A stretch of DNA of 64,000 nt from Oscillospiraceae bacterium (GTDB lineage Bacteria > Bacillota_A > Clostridia > Oscillospirales > Oscillospiraceae), in assembly GCA_017516785.1 (NCBI GenBank), contig JAFXAV010000036.1, positions 26,829 through 90,828 of the forward strand, given 5' to 3'. How positions within the stretch are numbered: the first letter of the stretch is position 1; each line of letters opens with the position of its first letter. The notes below the pieces were generated by a model that worked only from the letters and a program-made list of their open reading frames with translations, had not been told where the DNA came from and did not search any database. A program made the position numbers and the translations under genes. Shown here piece by piece: positions 53,166 to 60,054 of the stretch.

Positions 53166-53336
53166 TTAGCCTTTGTTTACGATATTAATGTCCTTGATGC
53201 CATAGCTTGCAGCTATGCTTTGCTCATCTTCACCAGCGATTAGCCTCTGCAGAATATCTACCGCCATTGATGCTGTTTTATCAGGATCTGAACTTGCCAG
53301 GATCGCTCGTACCAGCTTGCACTCACATTCTCTCAA
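53166..53336 (-). CDS. Small protein of 56 residues, unrecognised
   Basis: Starts at TTG 53336 with GGAGG about ten bases upstream; reads RECECKLVRAILASSDPDKT then MAVDILQRLIAGEDEQSIAA, ending in a short hydrophilic tail. A terminator-like hairpin follows. It is acidic and helical, with no motif that I can name. The ribosome site and terminator are the reason to keep it. Confidence 0.5.
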   Translation of the reverse strand: MRECECKLVRAILASSDPDKTASMAVDILQRLIAGEDEQSIAASYGIKDINIVNKG

Positions 53337-53467
53337 TGCTAACTATCCTCCAGCTTGTTATTGACTTGGTGAGGAGGTATGCCTATAATAAGGGAGCCTC
53401 CCCTTGATGGGTTGGTGTTAGGGTCTTTGCATCTGGCTTTAGTCGGCGTTGATGCAAGGGCCTTTTC

Positions 53468-53773
53468 TTATGCACTAATGGGGCGCACCTGGGATGCTCC
53501 GAAATAGCAAGTTACCCGGGAACCCTTCTTGGTGGCGGGGTCGCTGAGGATGGCTCTATACAGAGCCTTGCTCTCATGGATAACTTCATAGCCTAGATCT
53601 CGCCAGCCTACCCAGGTGTGAGTTTCTTCGGTGATCCCGGCTTCTGCCTTGGCTGCATTGTGAGTCTTGGCGTTCACCCATGCCATCCGCAGAGCTGCTG
53701 CAAAGGACCGAACGCCCTTGCGGAAGATCCGCCATGCTGCGCTCATAATGCTGCTCCGATCATATTTCTTCAC
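53468..53773 (-). CDS. Small basic phage/mobile-element protein
   Basis: 101 residues from GTG 53773, set by AAGGAGGTAAACATC. N-terminal KKYDRSSIMSAAWRIFRKGV followed by FAAALRMAWVNAKTH is a short helical motif common to hypothetical proteins of Clostridia mobile elements (an 'IM..AW....F..AL..AW..AK' pattern); the rest is hydrophilic (THTWVGWRDLGYEVIHE). Function unknown. Transcribed away from the RHH gene across the GTACCAAT operator region. Confidence 0.6.
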   Translation of the reverse strand: MKKYDRSSIMSAAWRIFRKGVRSFAAALRMAWVNAKTHNAAKAEAGITEETHTWVGWRDLGYEVIHESKALYRAILSDPATKKGSRVTCYFGASQVRPISA

Positions 53774-53957
53774 GATGTTTACCTCCTTTGTTCTTCTGGG
53801 AGAGGACGGCCCCTCACTCATCTTCAAGTCATGTTGCCGGGGATTCCGACTCACTAGGATATGGGGTGAAGTTTGCGGACGCTTTCGGCTTTTGCTACCC
53901 TGCTACCTTGTAGCTTTTTCCGGCCTTCTCTCTTTGTGCCTTCATTATAGTACATTA

Positions 53958-54080
53958 GTACCAATATATCAATATGGGATAGTACACAAATATACTGGTA
54001 CCAATATGTTCATTGTATATATTTGTACCAATGTATGTTGACACCTACAACCCAACATGATAATATAGTGGTACCAATAT
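53958..54080. promoter_or_regulatory. Four GTACCAAT repeats in a divergent control region
   Basis: GTACCAATAT at 53958, 53998 and 54071, and GTACCAATGTA at 54025, in the 326-bp gap between the gene at 53773 (minus) and the RHH gene at 54100. A promoter TTGACA (54038-54043), 17 bp, TAATAT (54061-54066) lies among them, reading into the RHH gene. Confidence 0.75.
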
Positions 54081-54099
54081 ATTAATTGGAGGTGTGATC

Positions 54100-54294
54100 A
54101 TGGCTTTATCTGATGCACAACGAAAAGCAAACGATAAATACATCAAAGAGCATTATAAGCAGGTTAAGTTATCAATGCCCAAAGAGGAAGCTGATGCCCT
54201 TGATGCACATTGTACTACGCATAGCTATACCAAGGCAGGATTTATTCGCCAGGCTATTCGAGAAAAAATGGAGCGGGACAATGCAGCCGAATAA
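54100..54294 (+). CDS. Ribbon-helix-helix DNA-binding protein
   Basis: 64 residues: VKLSMPKEEADALDAHCTTH then SYTKAGFIRQAIREKMERD, an Arc/CopG-type ribbon-helix-helix with an N-terminal basic arm. ATG 54100 has TGGAGGTG upstream. It probably represses its own promoter through the GTACCAAT repeats. Overlaps the next gene by 14 bases. Confidence 0.8.
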   Translation: MALSDAQRKANDKYIKEHYKQVKLSMPKEEADALDAHCTTHSYTKAGFIRQAIREKMERDNAAE

Positions 54295-54505
54295 GTATCG
54301 TGTCCGCTATGTTGGCGAAGATGCTGCCGAGGTCTGCAAGGGTGAGATCTACCAAGCGAAAGATCTTCGGGACGGTAAAACCATGATCGGTGTACTGGAT
54401 CGTTCCGGCGAGGGGTATGCCTATCCGAAGATATTTGCGCTCAACGCATTTAGTTTGATAGCACCGAGACCAAGTTTCATCCGGATGCTGAAGGCGTTCT
54501 TGTAA
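54281..54505 (+). CDS. Small protein coupled to the RHH regulator, unrecognised
   Basis: 74 residues: KYRVRYVGEDAAEVCKGEIY, QAKDLRDGKTMIGVLDRSGE, then YPKIFALNAFSLI; looks like a compact beta-barrel (SH3-like). The overlap with the RHH stop suggests coupling. It could be a toxin partner, a modulator, or an independent phage protein. Confidence 0.6.
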   Translation: MQPNKYRVRYVGEDAAEVCKGEIYQAKDLRDGKTMIGVLDRSGEGYAYPKIFALNAFSLIAPRPSFIRMLKAFL

Positions 54506-54804
54506 GTGGTGATTGTCCAGAGGGCGACTTGGGTTCCATTTGTAAGTTTGGTTATCTCTCTATTGGCGCAGGAAGGGAAATTCTTTTGTATGCTGAATAT
54601 GTTAGCGTAGAGAGTATATTTTTTGCGTTGTCTAATATAATGCAATATGATGTATAATTTTTGATATTTGTGAAAAAGTATATAAAAGAGGATTGCGTAG
54701 TTGTTCATTTTCACAGTTTGCATTTTGTAAAGCTGTGATATATAATGATAATGCAGAGATGCCATGCGAATTTATAGAGAGATTATTGTAAAGGATGTGA
54801 TCAC
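54506..54804. other. A/T-rich gap before the GNAT pair
   Basis: About 300 bp clearly richer in A/T than its neighbours. Weak promoter-like stretches (TATAAT-like near 54650 and 54740-54750) are present, but no gene or clear RNA is supported. A minus-strand frame at 54421-54765 has no ribosome site and is rejected. Confidence 0.5.
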
Positions 54805-54981
54805 ATGGCAACTAAGAGTGTTTTGAAGAACATTGATCTGAGAACACGCAAATCTGCGACTGCGCTGGTAACAGCTCTGGAACATGCGAAACGCAAAAGC
54901 GCAAAGCCTGTCGTTAATCAGGGAACCTTTTCTGATGCCAGCAGAGACGAAATTCGGAAAATGTTTGAGGTTCGCAAATGA
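54805..54981 (+). CDS. Putative antitoxin of a GNAT pair
   Basis: 58 residues: MATKSVLKNIDLRTRKSATA, then LVTALEHAKRKSAKPV, ending EIRKMFEVRK. No DUF1778 ribbon-helix-helix is obvious. GGATGTGATCAC precedes ATG 54805, and the stop overlaps the acetyltransferase start (ATGA). Size, order and coupling fit a type II antitoxin, but this is inferred from layout. Confidence 0.6.
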   Translation: MATKSVLKNIDLRTRKSATALVTALEHAKRKSAKPVVNQGTFSDASRDEIRKMFEVRK

Positions 54982-55604
54982 CAGAGTACAGAATTGTTAA
55001 TCTCAGCGCTATGGTCGAAGAGCTCGGAGAGGATCGGGTAAAGTCCATTCTCTCCGATTTTTCTTGCCCGATTAATCCCGATATTGAGTTCTTTTTGTCA
55101 AAAAAAGCCATCGATTTTGCTGTTCAGGGTTGGGCGCAGACACATTTGGTGTATACTCAGACAGAGAACAGCGAGTGGGTTCTAGTGGGATATTTTGCTT
55201 TGGCAAACAAATTTATGCGTATTTCTATGTCTGCTTTAGGTCGGTCTGGAAGTAGGTTGAGAAGTCGCATCAAATACTTTGCGACTTATGACAGTGCGAT
55301 CAGAGCATATATCTTGCCCGCTCCACTGATTGCTCAGCTCGGAAAAAACTATACCAACGGATACAATAAGCTGATAAGCGGTGACGATCTGTTGGCCCAG
55401 GCATGCAAAAAGATCAGCAGCATACAATCCAACATGGGCGGAAAATTTGCATATCTCGAATGCGAGGACAAGCCCCAGTTGATCAAATTCTATGAACGTA
55501 ACGGTTTCTGCGCATTTGATAAGCGAAAGATGGACAAGGATGAAATTGGAAAGTTGGATGGCCAGTATTTGGTTCAAATGCTGAAGTACTTCCATAGGAA
55601 ATAA
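54978..55604 (+). CDS. GNAT acetyltransferase (putative toxin)
   Basis: 208 residues. C-terminal GNAT elements: GGKFAYLECEDKPQLIKFYE then RNGFCAFDKRK are the beta4-alpha4 and substrate side of the fold; the upstream ILPAPLIAQLGKNYTNGYNK may bear the acetyl-CoA loop. Proteins of this form often form TacT/AtaT-like toxins that acetylate aminoacyl-tRNA. Coupled to the 58-residue gene by ATGA. A terminator follows. Confidence 0.7.
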   Translation: MTEYRIVNLSAMVEELGEDRVKSILSDFSCPINPDIEFFLSKKAIDFAVQGWAQTHLVYTQTENSEWVLVGYFALANKFMRISMSALGRSGSRLRSRIKYFATYDSAIRAYILPAPLIAQLGKNYTNGYNKLISGDDLLAQACKKISSIQSNMGGKFAYLECEDKPQLIKFYERNGFCAFDKRKMDKDEIGKLDGQYLVQMLKYFHRK

Positions 55605-55612
55605 TTCAGTAC

Positions 55613-55650
55613 ATACCCTCTTGGAGCTAAACGTTCTAGGAGGGTATTTT
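55613..55650 (+). terminator. Terminator after GNAT gene
   Basis: ATACCCTCTTGGAGC (55613-55627) with GTTCTAGGAGGGTAT (55633-55647), then TTTTGTTTT. Confidence 0.75.
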
Positions 55651-55700
55651 GTTTTAGTGCGATGGGGTAGTTCAGAGACATTTTGCTTTATAATCCAAAA

Positions 55701-55811
55701 TCAATTTAGAGGACGGAACGGGCAGCTGTCGCCCTTGTTAGGAGATGTGGGAGTGTCGTCCCACCTGATTCTCGAAACCGTGAGCGGGTCACTTCGGTGG
55801 CCCGCTTTTTG
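55701..55811 (+). ncRNA. Candidate structured RNA
   Basis: A TATAAT at 55689-55694 (no strong -35) would start an RNA of ~110 nt with three consecutive stem-loops: GGGC...GCCC (55720-55734), GTGGGA...TCCCAC (55747-55764) and a strong terminator AGCGGGTCAC-TTCG-GTGGCCCGCT (55783-55806) with five T's. The first two loops both carry TGTCG. No open frame fits. I do not recognise the RNA family. Confidence 0.55.
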
Positions 55812-55960
55812 CCGTATTTGAGAAATAAGAGGTAACCCGATCTGCAGATGACCTCTGTTTCTGTGTCAGTTTATGTGCTTTTATTGGACATTTTTTGTGA
55901 TACGCTTCCTGCTAAGAAAGATTAGCATTTAGTATTTCAAAGAACACGGGAGGAATTCAG

Positions 55961-56257
55961 ATGTCAAGGATAAAAGTAAATACCGACAACACAGCCAGAG
56001 AAGCTTTAAGACGAGAAATCAGGGTCCGGCGAGCATATTTAAATATGACACAGGCTGAGCTGGCTTCTTCAATTGGAGTCCTTCCATCTTCGATGAGCAA
56101 TCTCTTGGCAAACCCAGATAAGCTTAGTGTAGGGCGATTGAGGGGGATTATTAACACTCTTGATTTGGACCCGTGGATTATATTACATTTATTAGGCTAC
56201 TCATCAAAAGATGTTAGGACATTTCAGCAACGAATTCTCGTGCAAAAGCAGGACTAA
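55961..56257 (+). CDS. Small HTH protein, paralogue 3
   Basis: 98 residues: MSRIKVNTDNTAREALRREI, RAYLNMTQAELASSIGVLPS then NPDKLSVGRLRGIINTLDLD and LGYSSKDVRTF. Shares the 'PDxxSxxxLRxxxxxLxLDP...GYSxKD' plan with the two minus-strand genes at 52.5-53.1 kb. GGAGG lies eight bases before ATG 55961. Last gene before the right att site. Confidence 0.75.
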   Translation: MSRIKVNTDNTAREALRREIRVRRAYLNMTQAELASSIGVLPSSMSNLLANPDKLSVGRLRGIINTLDLDPWIILHLLGYSSKDVRTFQQRILVQKQD

Positions 56258-56281
56258 ACTATATAGCTATGGAGGCCCAAC

Positions 56282-56334
56282 TTTGATGTCTATTTGATGG
56301 CCCAAGCTACAAAAAGTATCTTCTGGACATCAAA
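56282..56334. promoter_or_regulatory. Candidate integrase arm-type sites at right end
   Basis: TTTGATG at 56282 and 56293 and the inverse CATCAAA at 56328; the left end has TTTGATG at 34338. The rest of the 320-bp stretch 56258-56577 holds the right att site, a tRNA terminator and a second short att-like piece. Confidence 0.35.
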
Positions 56335-56419
56335 CGATACGCAACACCACAAACGAGAAATCCATTGCAGCGCAATACTTTTTAACACATTACTACACGG
56401 CACAACACGCCAAAAAGAC

Positions 56420-56466
56420 CACTCGTAATGAGAAGGTCGCCTGTTCGAGTCAGGTCACTAGCTCCA
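56420..56466 (+). repeat. attR: right 47-bp direct repeat
   Basis: Exact copy of the 3' 47 bases of tRNA-Thr; it lacks the first 29 bases of the gene and so is not a functional tRNA. Confidence 0.93.
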
Positions 56467-56501
56467 AGAAAAGCCTAATCCATTCGGACTAGGCTTTTCT
56501 T
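56466..56501 (+). terminator. Original tRNA-Thr terminator
   Basis: AAGAAAAGCCTAATCC-ATTC-GGACTAGGCTTTTCTT directly after the right repeat (one mismatch). Confidence 0.75.
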
Positions 56502-56540
56502 GTTTTCTTCGCAACAGAAAATGCAAACGAGTCAGGTCAC

Positions 56541-56577
56541 AAAAACTCCCGGATAGTTAGAAATCCGGGAGTCTTTT
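56541..56577. terminator. Terminator of the TlpA/CcdA pair
   Basis: ACTCCCGGAT...ATCCGGGAGT with T's on both strands; on the minus strand it follows the TlpA stop. Confidence 0.7.
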
Positions 56578-57141
56578 TTATTCCGTAATCATGGAAATGC
56601 CCTTCTGCAACATCTCCGCGCTGATAGCGCCCATGGCATAGGTAACCAGGTTACCCTCCGCATCAATGAAATAAGTGGTGGGCAGGGACGAAACGCCGTA
56701 GGTAATAGCTGCATCATAAGCGGTATCGTAGTAAACCGGGAAGCTGTAGCCGGACTGGACAATGAAAGAAGATGCGGTCTCCACACTTTCCTGTGCTCCG
56801 TCAGTCATATTTACCATCATGAAGTGAATGTCATCGCCCAGTTCCAGATATGCCTCATCAAAGTCAGGCATTTCACTCTTGCAGGGACCGCACCAGCTTG
56901 CCCAGAAATTCAGGACAATAGGTTTTCCGAAGAAATCGTGGAGGCTGACCTCATTGCCGTGAATGTCCTGCACCGTAAAATCGGGTGCGGTATAATCCTG
57001 GGTCTCCCCTTCTGTGGGTGCTTCGGTAGCCAGATTGTCCATCCGGTATTCATCGCTCAGGTTATTATAGAGCACGGATGCGCCAAACATGACCAGCACC
57101 AGTACCAGTGCCAGAATAATCCAGATCAGATTCTTTTTCAT
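56578..57141 (-). CDS. TlpA/ResA-like thiol-disulfide oxidoreductase
   Basis: 187 residues: an N-terminal membrane anchor (about 4-25), an acidic linker, then a thioredoxin fold with active site NFWASWCGPCKSEMP and cis-Pro SSLPTTYFID. It acts outside the membrane, taking electrons from CcdA. ATG 57141 follows GAGGTGAATTCT. Its stop ends the element-proximal chromosome segment; the CcdA gene is ten bases upstream. Confidence 0.9.
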   Translation of the reverse strand: MKKNLIWIILALVLVLVMFGASVLYNNLSDEYRMDNLATEAPTEGETQDYTAPDFTVQDIHGNEVSLHDFFGKPIVLNFWASWCGPCKSEMPDFDEAYLELGDDIHFMMVNMTDGAQESVETASSFIVQSGYSFPVYYDTAYDAAITYGVSSLPTTYFIDAEGNLVTYAMGAISAEMLQKGISMITE

Positions 57142-57151
57142 AGAATTCACC

Positions 57152-57814
57152 TCAGCTCAGCAGGGCAATGATATTGCCCAGAGTTCCGGTAGCCATCAGA
57201 ATGCCGACGAAAATCAGCAGTCCGCCAGACACCATGTTTACCACCTGATAGTGGCTCTTGATCCAGTTGAAGGCACCCTTCAGCTTGTCGATGAGCACAG
57301 CGCTGAGGATGAAGGGAACGCCCAATCCCAGAGAATAGCTCAGAAGCATCAGCATACCCTCCATAGCTGTTCCCTGCTGAGATGCCAGCAGCAGCGCAGA
57401 GCCAAGGAACGCGCCCACACAAGGGGTCCAACCAAGAGAGAAGATAACACCGAAGAGCACAGCAGAAAAAAAGCCAGTGATGCCGGACTTCATCCGTCCG
57501 CTGCCGCCCCGGAAGATATTCAGGTTAATGAGGCCCAAATAACTGAGACCAAAGAGAATTACAATCACACCGGAAACGATATTCACAGCAGTCTGGTAGC
57601 GGTTCAGGAAGGAACCCAAAGTTCCCGCCAGAGCGCCCATGGCAACGAACACCAGAGTAAAACCCAGAATGAATCCACCTGCGCCGGTGAGAGTTTTGCG
57701 GGTACTGCGCTCTCCGCCGCCTGCAAAATAGGAAATGTAGATGGGCAGCATCGGCAGCAGACAGGGAGAAATGAAGGTGATAATGCCTTCGAGGAAGGAA
57801 ATGAGATATTGCAT
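57152..57814 (-). CDS. CcdA-type thiol electron carrier
   Basis: 220 residues with six membrane helices. Redox cysteines: FISPCLLPMLP (helix 1) and LGWTPCVGAFLGS (helix 4), with prolines near each, as in CcdA/DsbD membrane domains. It passes electrons from cytoplasmic thioredoxin to the TlpA partner encoded next. AAGGAGACGAATT precedes ATG 57814. Confidence 0.9.
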   Translation of the reverse strand: MQYLISFLEGIITFISPCLLPMLPIYISYFAGGGERSTRKTLTGAGGFILGFTLVFVAMGALAGTLGSFLNRYQTAVNIVSGVIVILFGLSYLGLINLNIFRGGSGRMKSGITGFFSAVLFGVIFSLGWTPCVGAFLGSALLLASQQGTAMEGMLMLLSYSLGLGVPFILSAVLIDKLKGAFNWIKSHYQVVNMVSGGLLIFVGILMATGTLGNIIALLS

Positions 57815-57869
57815 AATTCGTCTCCTTAAAGAAAATCAGGGAGGAAGCTCCCGCCCCCTCCCCGTCGCG

Positions 57870-58433
57870 TTAGTATTTTGCCCTGATTTCCCTAATTTTT
57901 GCTCTCAAGGCAATCAGGTCATCGAAGGTTTCCGGCCGCTTGCTCACATCCCGGAGCAAAGCAGAAGGATGATAGATTGCAGACATCCAGACTCCGTTTT
58001 TCTCCGTCCAGGTGCCGTGCTGCCGGGTGATGCGAAAATCCGGATCGATGAGCCGCTTGGCTGCAATTCTTCCGAGACAGACGATCATCTTCGGCTTGAT
58101 CAGCGCCACCTGATTGCGCAGATACACAATGCAGGCATCCTGCTCCGTTTCCAGCGGATCCCGGTTCCGGGGCGGGCGGCACTTGACGATGTTGGCGATA
58201 TAACAGTTCTGCCGGTTCAGATCAATGATGGACAGCATATCATCCAGAAGCTTTCCTGCGGGACCCACAAAGGGTTCTCCCTGAAGATCCTCCTGTTCAC
58301 CGGGGCCTTCGCCCACAAACAGGATATCCGCCGTTCTGTCGCCAACACCGAACACCACATTGTGCCGGGTCTCGCAGAGACCGCAGCGGGTACAGCTGTG
58401 GCAAGTTCTCTCCAGATTCTCCCAATCCATCAT
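57870..58433 (-). CDS. Family 4 uracil-DNA glycosylase
   Basis: 187 residues. 4Fe-4S ligands begin with HSCTRCGLCETR; motif 1 LFVGEGPGEQEDLQGEPFVG, the later cluster Cys in NIVKCRPPRNRDP, and motif 2 SAIYHPSALLR. It cuts uracil out of DNA. It overlaps closely with the carboxypeptidase-like gene upstream (five-base gap to its stop). Confidence 0.93.
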   Translation of the reverse strand: MMDWENLERTCHSCTRCGLCETRHNVVFGVGDRTADILFVGEGPGEQEDLQGEPFVGPAGKLLDDMLSIIDLNRQNCYIANIVKCRPPRNRDPLETEQDACIVYLRNQVALIKPKMIVCLGRIAAKRLIDPDFRITRQHGTWTEKNGVWMSAIYHPSALLRDVSKRPETFDDLIALRAKIREIRAKY

Positions 58434-58438
58434 AGTAA

Positions 58439-59932
58439 TCAGCGGCTCCTTCTTCTGCTTCTTCTGCGTCTGCGGCGACGGTTGCGGATAATGGCGTAGC
58501 GGATGCGGTTAACAGCCACATAGATCATGAGCGGCACAAAAATGATCAGAAGCACAATACCGATGAAACCCAGAACACCCTTCAGATTGGAGTCATCACG
58601 GGTGGCACTCTGAATATCCAGACGGGAATCATCCACAGACTGAACAGAAGACATGGCAAAAATCTCCGCTTCCGCAATGCAGGAGGTTCGGTACCAGATC
58701 TGCAGGGTGGAAATCTTCTGTCCGTCGGCAATGGGGGCCTTCAATCCGCCGCCCACCACACTGTAGCGCAGGTTCAGGGTATCCAGCTTTGCCTTGATGG
58801 GCAGAACCGCATCCATATCGGTGGTGGTCTGACCCACGACCTGGTTCTCGCCGTTTGCGACGGTGAACTGGCTCATGGACTGGCCGTTGTGGAACAGACG
58901 GCAGACCTTGTAGTTTTCAAAGCCAAAGGCCAGCAGATCCCAGACTTCTTCGAAGTTACCGTAGGATTCAACGGTGCCGCGCTCGGTGTTGAAAATACGC
59001 TCACAGCCAAGCACAACGATAATCAGGGAGAGTCCTGCATCATTCTGGGCCGTACAGGCAAGGGATGCGCCGGAGCTGGTGGTGTAGGTTGCCACACCGC
59101 CGGTGACACGGTCATCGATATACTTGGTGACGTTCAGCTGCTGCATCAGATAATTCAGAGTTTCCAGCTCGCGTTTTTCCTCGGTTTTATTGGTAGGCTC
59201 AACCACATACTCCGTAGTACTAAAAACTTCAGCAAACTTGGCGTTCTTGACACAGTACTGAACAATTCTGGCAAGGTCACGGGCAGTGGAGAACTGACCG
59301 GCGGCATCGATACCGTGGCAGTTGGTAAAGACCGTATTGATGCAGCCAAGCTCCGCTGCTTTCTCGTTCATCAGCTTGACAAATTCACTTTCAGAACCAG
59401 AAATATGCTCCGCTATCGCCAGCGCTGCGTCATTGGACATATCCACGATCAGGCAGTACAGGAGGTCCTCCATGGTCAGAATCTCGCCGTTTTTCAGTCT
59501 GGAGTTTCTGGCGCCAGCAGGCAGGGTGGAGTGGCTGGCAGTGCTGACGGTGACTTCCTCCTCAAGGCTGCTGTTCTCCAGAGCCACAATGGCAGTGAGC
59601 ATCTTGGTCAGTGCACCGGGGGACATGACATTGTCAGGATTGTAAGAATAAAGAAGCGTTCCGGTATTCAGCTCATAGACGAAAGCCGCCTGGGCAGAGT
59701 CCAGCATCCGGTCGCTTCCGCCCAGAGGTACCTGAGCTTCCATGGTACGGCATCCATTGGTGATGGACGCCATTCCGAAGGGAACCACAGGAACTGCAGT
59801 ATCTGTGAACTCCTCCACGGGAGGTTCCGTTTCCGTAGGTTCCGGATCCGCTTCAGCGGCAAAAACCGGAATGCAAAGCAGCTGCGTCAGAAGAAGGCAC
59901 AGTGCCAAAAACATGCAGGATAATTTTTTCAT
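58439..59932 (-). CDS. D-Ala-D-Ala carboxypeptidase homologue lacking catalytic motifs
   Basis: 497 residues: signal peptide (~1-26), S11 transpeptidase-like domain (~70-330), a PBP5-type C-terminal beta domain (~340-440), a membrane helix (~452-477) and an Arg-rich tail (RNRRRRRRRSRRRSR). The SxxK nucleophile is Ala107-L-T-Lys110 (PGALTKMLTA), SxN is Met165-Ser-Asn167 (VDMSNDAA) and KTG is Val276-Thr-Gly278 (RVTGGVATYTTSSG). All three active-site motifs are thus altered, so it is probably a non-catalytic wall-binding or regulatory protein. Confidence 0.85.
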   Translation of the reverse strand: MKKLSCMFLALCLLLTQLLCIPVFAAEADPEPTETEPPVEEFTDTAVPVVPFGMASITNGCRTMEAQVPLGGSDRMLDSAQAAFVYELNTGTLLYSYNPDNVMSPGALTKMLTAIVALENSSLEEEVTVSTASHSTLPAGARNSRLKNGEILTMEDLLYCLIVDMSNDAALAIAEHISGSESEFVKLMNEKAAELGCINTVFTNCHGIDAAGQFSTARDLARIVQYCVKNAKFAEVFSTTEYVVEPTNKTEEKRELETLNYLMQQLNVTKYIDDRVTGGVATYTTSSGASLACTAQNDAGLSLIIVVLGCERIFNTERGTVESYGNFEEVWDLLAFGFENYKVCRLFHNGQSMSQFTVANGENQVVGQTTTDMDAVLPIKAKLDTLNLRYSVVGGGLKAPIADGQKISTLQIWYRTSCIAEAEIFAMSSVQSVDDSRLDIQSATRDDSNLKGVLGFIGIVLLIIFVPLMIYVAVNRIRYAIIRNRRRRRRRSRRRSR

Positions 59933-59961
59933 AAATCTCCCTCGATATCAGATTGCCGGAC

Positions 59962-59990
59962 TTGTCCGGCAATAAAAAGTCGTGTATAAT
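59962..59990 (+). promoter_or_regulatory. Promoter of the comEA-like operon
   Basis: TTGTCC (59962-59967), 17 bp, TATAAT (59985-59990). The -35 lies in a hairpin (ATTGCCGGAC-TTG-TCCGGCAAT). Confidence 0.65.
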
Positions 59991-60007
59991 AGGATATATT
60001 CTTTTTG

Positions 60008-60036
60008 ATTATATCAGCTTTTCCCTTTGTAGTCAA
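60008..60036 (-). promoter_or_regulatory. Promoter of the carboxypeptidase homologue
   Basis: Minus strand TTGACT (60031-60036), 17 bp, TATAAT (60008-60013). The two divergent promoters face each other (their transcripts would overlap). Confidence 0.75.
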
Positions 60037-60054
60037 TCCGGGAGGTTTGTTCCA

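Larger units (their letters stand above)
34204..56466. mobile_element. Integrated phage-related element in tRNA-Thr(CGU)
   Basis: About 22.2 kb between two identical 47-bp direct repeats, the left being the 3' part of tRNA-Thr. Next to the left repeat is a tyrosine integrase, then a divergent repressor/early-gene pair, a replication module, an 18-residue-repeat protein and a giant polyvalent-type protein, a TerS-like fragment, and regulatory, toxin-antitoxin-like and RNA genes. No portal, capsid, tail, large terminase, holin or endolysin gene was found. It is thus either a satellite-like element or a prophage with a deleted morphogenesis region. Confidence 0.88.

Noticed and set aside
53207..53407. 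66-codon plus-strand frame
   Set aside because: Opposite the 56-residue minus-strand gene, which has a ribosome site and a terminator; this frame has neither.
54421..54765. 114-codon minus-strand frame in the A/T-rich gap
   Set aside because: No ribosome site; low-complexity composition.
34204..56466. Complete inducible prophage
   Set aside because: No portal, capsid, tail, large terminase, holin or endolysin gene could be found in any frame.
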